A stretch of 64,000 bases of DNA from Dermacentor variabilis (lineage: Eukaryota; Arthropoda; Arachnida; Ixodida; Ixodidae), in the NCBI RefSeq assembly GCF_050947875.1, contig NC_134568.1, positions 207,602,352-207,666,351 on the forward strand, read 5' to 3'. Positions 57,188 through 64,000 of the stretch are shown here, in pieces. Within the stretch, counting starts at the first letter, position 1. Each line of letters starts with the position of its first letter. The notes below the pieces were generated by a model. The model saw only the letters and a list, made by a program, of their open reading frames with translations, ran no database searches and was not told the origin of the DNA. The translations under genes were made by a program, and so were the position numbers.

Positions 57188-57450
57188 TGCATATGAACCA
57201 GTGCAGCACAAACGCAACCAGCCAGTTTCCAGTGCGAGCCAGCGAACTGCAGCGAGAACCAGTGCATTTACAGCACAAACAGTGCGCCCCAGCATCATAG
57301 CACTGAAACCAGTGTCTCGTCCAGTGTGACCCAGCTCTTTTCCAGCGTTCTTTCTGGTGTCCCAGTGACTGCCAGCGAGCACCAGCATCCCTAGTGCAAT
57401 CCAGTATCAAAACATGCCCTGGTTTCACACTGGAGGGCACTGGAAGACAG
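57188..57450. repeat. Cluster of CCAG(T/C)G motifs
   Basis: About fifteen CCAG tetramers, mostly extended to CCAGTG or CCAGCG, occur between 57190 and 57405 at irregular spacings, often 10-20 bp. The inverse CACTGG/CTGG appears at the right end (57417-57445). It is a degenerate short-period repeat, not coding. Confidence 0.7.
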
Positions 57451-57643
57451 TGGTTTTCGCAATAGGGTGGCAACTTGACTTGTGAGGGTCAGCTGACGAT
57501 CGTGGCTCAATATCATGTGCACGAGAAAGGGAGGAAAGCGGGGCAGAAGTGTGCCGTCTCTTGTGCACGAGGCACAGGGGAGATGCAAGGGAGCGGGGGG
57601 TTCTACTCCAGTAGCTGCTGTTAACTGTGTGGCCGCGTGAGTG

Positions 57644-57795
57644 CCGTATCATGAAAGCAATATGCGATGTGGACAAAGTGTACACCCACACGGGGACCGT
57701 ATCTTGAGAGCGATCTGCGATGCTGACAAAGTGCACGCCCATGCGGGCCACATCTTCAAAGTTATCTGCAATGTGGACAAAGTGCGTTCAGTGCC
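57644..57795. repeat. About 52-bp tandem repeat, nearly three copies
   Basis: Units begin CCGTATCATGAAAGC (57644), CCGTATCTTGAGAGC (57697) and CCACATCTTCAAAG (57748). Each contains ATSTGCRATGYKGACAAAGTG. Copies are diverged. Confidence 0.8.
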
Positions 57796-59929
57796 AGTAG
57801 CATCATACACACTGTGCTTTTGATGTTTAGTTCTTGTTGAAGTGAGAGCCAGCACAAAGGTCAATTCGCTCGCTGTTGCTGCCATGCTTCCTCACTCCAA
57901 CGTCTTGACACCGACTTACTGCGGTCATCAAGGAAGATATGTTCATGTTACTTCCATGCGCGTGACACGGTGCTTGTTAATTTCGTTGGTAAGCTAGTGT
58001 TTACAACTTCATATGGCTGATAAAACTGCTATCCTTACTTGGAATACCTGTCTGCTAATTTGCTATCGCGATCAATGCTTTGCTTTCGGGCGAAACTGTG
58101 ACTGTTTGTTTGTTTACTTTGGACATTCGTCACTCCCTCTTTGCAATAACGTTGTTACACAGCTTCTTCGCTTAAATCTACGTCCGGTGCCGAATCCGCA
58201 CACAATGCCAGTCTGGTGGCACCAAAACCATCGTTGTTGAAGCAAGGAAAGCGTATTCCCGGACGATTGCCCAGTCACGGCCCAATGCATAGCACTCTAT
58301 GCATTGGGCCTGTGCATAGCACACTTTCGTGACCGCAGGAACATTGGTAGTTTTTTGGTGGTCTGGGAAATATTCTTCCTTCCTGCCACAGAAAATGCTT
58401 GATGTTTGTTAAAGAGTACTAGAGCAAGGAATTGTCTTTCCAATGGTATTAATTTCAAACAACATATTTATTCAATATAGTTCAAAAGGAATTATGAAAA
58501 CAAAAATATTGAAACAAAAACAAAAAAGATTGATATAAACATCGATGCTGCTTTGCACAAAATAAACATTTAAAAAATTCGAAATGTACATATTGAACAC
58601 AAGGGCCATATGGAATAATCCTGCATATACAAGCTCTGTATGTACAAGATTTCTTCAGATACATAGAAAAACATTAGCCCTAGTAAACTGCTGCGCGGTA
58701 CTCCTGAGCACGATCCACAGCCGGCCGTCTTTCGTGCGCGAAACTCTCTCGTGGCCACCTGCCATTAATTATTGTCGTTCGGTCCCGCCCAAACGACATT
58801 GACAGCCTGCAGGTAAGAAATGCGACCTTTAGAACACGCTAGGTGTACTTAGATCAATGCGCAGCAGCGGTGAAACAGTTCGAGAAGAAAGTGAAAATCA
58901 CTGGCATATGCCTGTTTGACATTCTGGGGTGGTTTGACGCACTTTTACCATACGTACTAAAGTCTGACGAATGGAGGTCATCTTCCAAGTCAATGCTGTA
59001 CCATCATCCGGAAATTCAAGCCCAGATGCATCGGAAACCGTCGAAATTCACCGTTTTCATGAAGCAGTGGCACGCAACATCTATGCCATCTTCGAAAGTA
59101 CAAGTGCTCATTACCCTGACTACGATAGCGCTTTCAATATCCCCACATGGTAAAATAGTTCCTCTTTAACCCATTAGATGGTGCTGGCTGTCCAGAAGCG
59201 CTTGGAGAGCCCCAAAATTTCAATATGTAACCATCAATAACATGCTATCGATGGGAATAAGTGCGGTCACGAAACTGTTAAAACGACCCTTGCCACAATG
59301 CCTGCGAGGTATGAGATGCTTGTATTTATAGTCAAGAGTGGCCTCTTCATTGAAAGAGAAATGTTTTTATCAAATGCTGGTGACAGCATTAATGTTCACC
59401 TTTCATAGAAAAGATTCTTATACTGAATAAGAATTTTATTTAATTGAATGTGTTGATAGTTATCTTGCTAGTAAGGTCTACCTCTTCAAATAATCCAGCT
59501 CAAGGACAAACATTATGCTACCTGCCACAGGTGATCTTTAAAAATTTTGGAAAACTTAAAAATGATCACCCCATATACTGACCAGCCCAGTTGGCAGCGC
59601 TCCGTTAGTGCTCTAAAGAGCCACCTGGCTGTTTCTTGTTCCAGACTTCGCAGCAGAGGTTGTGCTCGAGTTACTCCTCCCAAGCTTTTAATGAGGGAGG
59701 TGCAGCCACATTTGGTTTCATTTTATGGCAGTTTGTTACCAGTAGAACCTATTGCTTCTGGTTAAAAAGACGTGGGGTATAGAAAGAAAATACAAACGTG
59801 CCAGGGAAGAGAAAGATGCAAGTTGCACATGGCTAATCTATGCATTATGTCTGCGTTTGCTGCTGAATGCAGTGCTGTTGTGTTTTGACCCACAAAAGGT
59901 AACAATTCCAGCTTGCAGAAAATCACTAG
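57796..59929. other. Intron; one hairpin, no exon recognised
   Basis: It contains the hairpin at 58279-58310. The frame at 58843-59169 is open for 108 codons but matches nothing I know and lacks convincing splice context. Confidence 0.4.
58279..58310. repeat. Perfect 13-bp inverted repeat with 6-nt loop
   Basis: GGCCCAATGCATA (58279-58291) and its inverse (58298-58310). Confidence 0.88.
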
Positions 59930-60075
59930 CAACATTGGATAACAGCAAGGAGGGCAATTGCAAAGTCAGACGGTGGCAACAGGCTGTAGTGTGCGTCACC
60001 ATTACGGCATTTCTCATAGCCCCAGTGTTGTTTTGGGAGGTTAAACCCTTGAATCAATCAGTCAATCAATGATAG
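59930..60075 (+). mobile_element. 3' tail of a tick LINE/SINE with ATCA repeats
   Basis: The sequence AGGAGGGCAATTGCAAAGTC ... TTCTCATAGCCCCAGTGTTG ... GAGGTTAAACCCTTGAATCA ends in (ATCA)-type repeats at 60050-60070. I recognise this as a frequent tick retroelement tail. The coding part is missing or unrecognisable. Confidence 0.5.
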
Positions 60076-60727
60076 TCTGCTTTCATTTGTAAACACACGC
60101 CACTCTAATTTTGACAGCACATGCAGGAAAGCGAAGAGTCAAGCAAGCTCGGCAGCAAAGCTGCATCTCCTCCTGTTGTACTGTGTGCAAGAATCCTGAT
60201 TGGTGATGTCGGCAGTCCTCGTGCAGTGTCACAGAGAACTTAGGAGCCTTGGAAGATGACTTGTTAATGTCTTGGCACAGCATGCCGTAGTGTGAGGTTG
60301 GGAGCCTGCGTGATCTTTAAACTTGTACTAAAATGTATTCTCCAACTTTTGCCATTACTTCTGGGCCAGAGATAACTATGTATATACAGAGGAATTAAAG
60401 AACGCAAACTTCTTGAGTCTGAAATGTTTTGTCTGTACTCTTAAGCCCTGGCCCAGATAAAATTGCTTCATTTAAAACTGTGGGGTTCGATTTGTGTTGC
60501 AGAGCTTTGCTATCCTGCTGATTTTCTGGTTCTACTGCCACACACTTGACAAAACAATAGAGAAAGAAAGAACACTCTGATTAAATGATTGGAGTAATTT
60601 TTTTCTCATACCCATGGGAGCTGAGAAATGTGCTTTGGAAAGGAGGGCTCCTCTGTGTTGCTCAATCTCATAAGTCCCGGGAGAGTTTTCTTTGTAGTAA
60701 GCTGTTAACTAGTGTGCATGTCTGCAG

Positions 60728-60926
60728 GCCTGCTGCAAGCAAGGATGAAGTGGGCCAGCGCAAGTTGGCAAGCCCACCAAGGAATCCCAAGAGCCGAATT
60801 TTATTCGTGCGCAACCTTGTGCGGCCTTTTACGTTGAATCAGCTGAAGCAGTTGCTTCAAGAATTTGGAGACACTGTTGATTCGGAGTTCTGGATCGACA
60901 AAATCAAATCCAAATGTTTTGTAACT
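60728..60926 (+). CDS. ACIN1: Acinus exon: first part of the RRM (199 nt)
   Basis: The exon follows TGTCTGCAG| and ends GTAACT|GTAAGT in phase 0. The first base completes the split arginine codon from 54382. It reads PAASKDEVGQRKLASPPRNP, then KSRILFVRNLVRPFTLNQLK (RNP2 is ILFVRNL), QLLQEFGDTVDSEFWIDKIK and SKCFVT (start of RNP1). The phrase NLVRPFT ... FWIDKIKS-CFVT is diagnostic of acinus: the vertebrate protein has the same NLVRPFTL and FWIDKIKSHCFVT. The domain is related to U2AF-type RRMs and acts in the nucleus with splicing and exon-junction proteins. Confidence 0.96.
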
Positions 60927-61017
60927 GTAAGTGCTGCACTATTTTTACATGTTGTTCCTGACACTTCATAGAAGGCTTAAAACGATGGCATGTGTTGAAT
61001 TTTTTTTTCTATTTCAG

Positions 61018-61125
61018 TATGTATCGGAGGAAGATGCTGTCAAAGCACGAGAAGCACTACATAACCTGCGATGGCCACTCTGCAATCCTAAAATATTGCA
61101 TGTGGATTTCTCATCACCTGAAGAG
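61018..61125 (+). CDS. ACIN1: Acinus exon: second part of the RRM (108 nt)
   Basis: The exon follows TATTTCAG| and ends GAAGAG|GTACAT in phase 0. It reads YVSEEDAVKAREALHNLRWP, LCNPKILHVDFSSPEE. It completes the RRM with the second helix (EEDAVKAREALH) and last strand (KILHVDF). The WP-(S/C)NPK pattern is shared with vertebrate acinus. The donor GTACAT is weaker than the others. The remaining C-terminus, with the SAP18/RNPS1-binding motif and RS/RE-rich tail, is not found up to 64000 and must lie downstream. Confidence 0.95.
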
Positions 61126-61238
61126 GTACATTCACTATGCTGTTTGATCACCTAGGTTTTGCTGCATGAAATTCATTGCAAGAGCGGTTCTTAATAGAGA
61201 GTTCAAGGTGTGCTCACAGCAACATGTTTAAGATTATA

Positions 61239-62247
61239 CAGTAATACCTCGTTAATTCTGAATTAGTAAAAATCAGAAAAAATTTGAGAGCAAAGTTGCA
61301 GAAATTGCGCTGGAAAGTCAAGTTCCTTCTAAAGAATTCACCAATACTGACCAGCTTTTCAACAAGAGCTTCTAAACTGGTACCAGAAATATCAACCAGC
61401 TCCATTTTTGTGGCAATGCCATTTTATTCCATACAGAAATACTGCGCAAGGTTAACCTGTCTTGCGGTAGCACTTGGACCTAGAAATGTTTCCTCGAGCT
61501 GCTTCACACATCGCATGAGCCAATTGTTCCCGCCGCTGCGCTCAACTTTATTTCGCAGCAAGAGGAAGCACGATTCTTCTTTCGGCTGATGTCAGCACCT
61601 CTTGAGGTCCTTCATCGTTGTTGCCATTGTCTTTACTGTCCCCTCTGTTTCTAGCTATCCCAGCAATTTCGTCGTCAGTAAATTTGCCTGTCACTGGTAA
61701 ATCCTGCTTGCATAGCATGTACTCGTGAAAGCTCATGTGGCTTTCTGTGGCACCGTTCCCAGCAAGTCATACCCGTGTGTTGTTATTCTACATTGCATAG
61801 AATAAAAAATCTGTGCCACGTGTGTTGCATAGAATAAAATAAAATGGGAACCACACCTGTGATATGGTAAATCATGTACTTTACATAAAGAGTCGAGCAT
61901 GCTGTTTTGCAGGGCCTGCCTCTGCGCACGTCTCTCCCATCGCATGACGTGCCACATGGTTGCTCAAGAAAGTTATGTTGCTAGGTTCCGACTTGCATTC
62001 GGTGAAAGTGTCTACTTTGTGGTAGGTGCGGCAGCCTCGCTCAAATCTTGATAACTGGTCTGGCAGTGGAGTTTTTGTTCCACTCTCAGTCAAGATTTCG
62101 AGGTATCTGCAAGTTGGCCCAAAAATACTTTGAGATAAAGGGCAATAAATATACGCAACACGTATGGGAAAGGGCTTAGTGCTGCGAAAAATTTTGACTT
62201 AACCAATTTTCCTAGATCTGCCAGTTCGACTTAACGAGTTATTACTG
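61239..62247 (-). mobile_element. Tigger-like element (1.0 kb), internally deleted
   Basis: The left end CAGTAATACCTCGTTAA (61239-61255) and the inverse of the right end, CAGTAATAACTCGTTAA (62231-62247), match at 16 of 17 positions. TA flanks both sides (61237-61238 and 62248-62249). The interior keeps only the transposase tail on the minus strand (61548-61736). It lies in the intron after the last visible acinus exon. Confidence 0.88.
61548..61736 (-). pseudogene. Tigger transposase acidic C-terminal tail
   Basis: The minus frame reads DLPVTGKFTDDEIAGIARNR, then GDSKDNGNNDEGPQEVLTSA. The (L/F)TDDEI signature followed by an acidic D/N/E region and a TSAE helix start is the Tigger transposase tail. 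No HTH or DDE region remains. Confidence 0.65.
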
Positions 62248-62249
62248 TA

Positions 62250-63246
62250 GTTGAAGCTCGTTTGAACAAACTTGCCTCCGACGTGAGAATGAATGCCTTT
62301 GGTATAAGCGTAGATACTAATATCAGCGAGAAAGAAAGAACATTTGCAAAAGAAACTCAAATGTCCCACCAAGCCAAGCTACAGGCCAAAGCATATATGT
62401 CCGTCCTGAATGTACCATTTGAAATTATTCTTGCCGAGTACAGTCATCGACTGATTCTTTATGATGGAAAGGCCCACATACAGACCTGAACTTCACTATG
62501 ACAGCTGTCAGTCTAGCCCATGTGTGATCTAGTACTCGACTGCCTATGAAGTCTCTTGGTAAAACGTATTGATGGCGAGCTTTCCACAACGGCTTGTCAC
62601 CAACTATTCGTGAATTTTTGTTGCAACGGGACACCAAAGTGGCTAGGTGTAGTCCGTCGTGGAACATTTTTCAGCGGAATCCAAAGCGCAATCATGTTTA
62701 TGAATACCTTCAGTGAGCGGTGAGCTCTTTCATTACAATGAACTGTACTTCTGATTGTAAATGATTGTTATTGTAAATGTTATTTTTGAGCCACATAAAT
62801 AGTGTTGCATTAAGGTATAGGAGGCAAATGAAAAGTGGGCCACATACACATAACTACTGGAAAATTCCAAGCAAGTGCACCCTTTAATATAAATCCCCTC
62901 CTGTTTAAGCATTTGAAATAGCTGTCCAGTTAGAAGCAACTGTATCGTCTCTCTCTTGCAGCAATTTTTTTGCCGTATAGAAGGTATGAGTTCTGTCAAA
63001 AGTGTGAGCAGTATGTTATAAAAAATATTTCACAAGCTTTCAGATTCTATATTTACCCTATTCTAACATTTCCTTGAATGTAATGTACACCTGAATATAA
63101 TTTGACCCCATGTTAAGAAAAAAACAAAATGTGCAGAATTTACTTTCACAGAAGGGTTATTAAATTTTTAAATGAGCTTTGTTAATGAAAGCGGTGTGTC
63201 ACCGTCACCATTTGCTTTTAAATGGCCGCGGATAACAACCACCCAG
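62250..63246. other. Intron; nothing coding recognised
   Basis: No exon of the acinus C-terminus (RS/RE-rich, SAP18-binding) is visible. Sequence near 63058-63113 faintly resembles the end of the pogo family at 52028, but too weakly to call. Confidence 0.4.
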
Positions 63247-63451
63247 GGGCAGTATTTTCGATCAATCACTTTTACAAATACTGCTGTCACTTCCGCAAGA
63301 TTTTACATGACTCAGCATCAGACTTGTCGAAGTATGCCGCTGACAGTGTTCCTGTCACTGTACTCAGATAGCGAGTGTGGCACAGCACTAGAAACGCTGG
63401 TGCCGAGTCATGCAAAATCTTGGGAAAGTGATTGACAGAGAATACTGCTCC
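63247..63451. mobile_element. Foldback MITE
   Basis: GGGCAGTATTTTCGATCAAT (63247 on) and the inverse of the right end, GAGCAGTATTCTCTGTCAAT (from 63450), pair. Pairing continues through TCACTTT and, after a ~20-nt insert in the left arm, AAGATTTTACATGACTC versus AAGATTTTGCATGACTC. Arms are about 60 bp. The superfamily is not determined. Confidence 0.65.
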
Positions 63452-64000
63452 AGATCATAGTCAATCACCATATGAACCCACTGCAACCTTCACAAAAACG
63501 TGCTCCATCGCCATCTTGTGATGGCGATGACACTGTGTCTGACTGTAGGCTATTGCGAATGCAGCGAACGTGGTTTTAGTTTTATATTTTATTGTAACGA
63601 GCAGGCAATTTTCGGACCTATTTTCTCAGAGGAAAGATTAATGTTAGATTCGAGTAAATGCGGTACAGTTAAACCTAGCAATCGATGAGGAACACAAAAA
63701 AATTTTGCTTTAGCAAAACTTTCGTTGTTGCGAAGTGAGACAGCACCCGATGGGTAACGCGTCGCAGAAGAAAGCTTTACTGTCAAAATTCCGTTAGCCT
63801 ACTTTGGCAAGCTTACTAGGATATAGTAGAACAGTTTTGCTTACAGTACAAAGTGTGCTGCATGCGTCGATCAGCAGTGGCAACACTGCTGTCGAGCAGT
63901 ATTCTCAGTCAGTTGCTTTCGGAGATCACTTTTGCAATGCATAACTCGGCGCTGGACACAGAGCAACAGCGCTGCACACATGCAGCAGCATTTCTCCAGT
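63452..64000. other. Window end; nothing recognised
   Basis: TACAGTTAAACCTAGCAA at 63664 looks like a Tigger-type left end without a visible partner in the window. No coding exon is seen. Confidence 0.35.

Noticed and set aside
57644..57795. CRISPR array
   Set aside because: Three diverged 52-bp units without a repeat/spacer alternation, in animal DNA; it is a minisatellite.
58843..59169. 108-codon open frame as a gene or exon
   Set aside because: It matches nothing I recognise and lacks a good acceptor/donor pair in frame with the neighbouring acinus exons.

Overview
This 64 kb window is animal nuclear DNA, most probably from an ixodid (hard) tick. The basis is intron-split coding exons with GT-AG boundaries, a very high density of LINEs, SINEs and cut-and-paste DNA transposons, and tRNA-derived SINEs of the type known from ixodid ticks. 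Nothing looks bacterial or viral. The species call is inference from repeat recognition, not a database search.

The one host gene I can follow is acinus (ACIN1 in vertebrates), an RNA-binding, splicing-associated protein, on the + strand. Seven downstream exons join in phase: 33158-33804, 39834-39882, 39941-40016, 50410-50522, 53856-54382, 60728-60926 and 61018-61125. They carry the acidic/RS-like region, the conserved RKRRWG block, the LIPDI motif and the RRM. The last exons (SAP18/RNPS1-binding end) must lie beyond base 64000. A giant open exon at about 10639-16997 (over 2,100 codons, no known domain) ends in the phase the next exon needs, so it is a plausible upstream acinus exon; a separate gene is possible. 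The N-terminal SAP-domain exon is not seen and would lie to the left.

The rest is repeats. Left part (1-10600): the 3' end of a non-LTR retrotransposon, a small foldback element, a decayed RTE-type LINE containing a near-perfect 124-bp palindrome, and a SINE. Next (16998-33157) is a 16 kb gap or intron holding a 7.5 kb PIF/Harbinger transposon (21167-28694). It has 16-bp inverted ends, a TTA target duplication, CpG-rich subterminal arrays, the N-terminal part of a transposase on + and a MADF/BESS-type partner on -; the catalytic core is not found.

The following acinus introns hold an RTE fragment 60 bp after a splice donor, a deleted mariner, a Tigger transposon carrying another MITE inside it, an antisense L2/CR1 LINE fragment, an I-type LINE interrupted by a piggyBac-like MITE at TTAA, a SINE, a perfect 126-bp tandem duplication, and three internally deleted pogo/Tigger elements with TA target sites. 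Two of these keep only the acidic transposase tail; the third keeps the DNA-binding head and the tail but has lost the DDE core.

The most notable points are the Harbinger element with its two-gene layout, the family of core-less pogo derivatives, the nested insertions with readable target duplications, the giant exon, and many short near-perfect inverted repeats.
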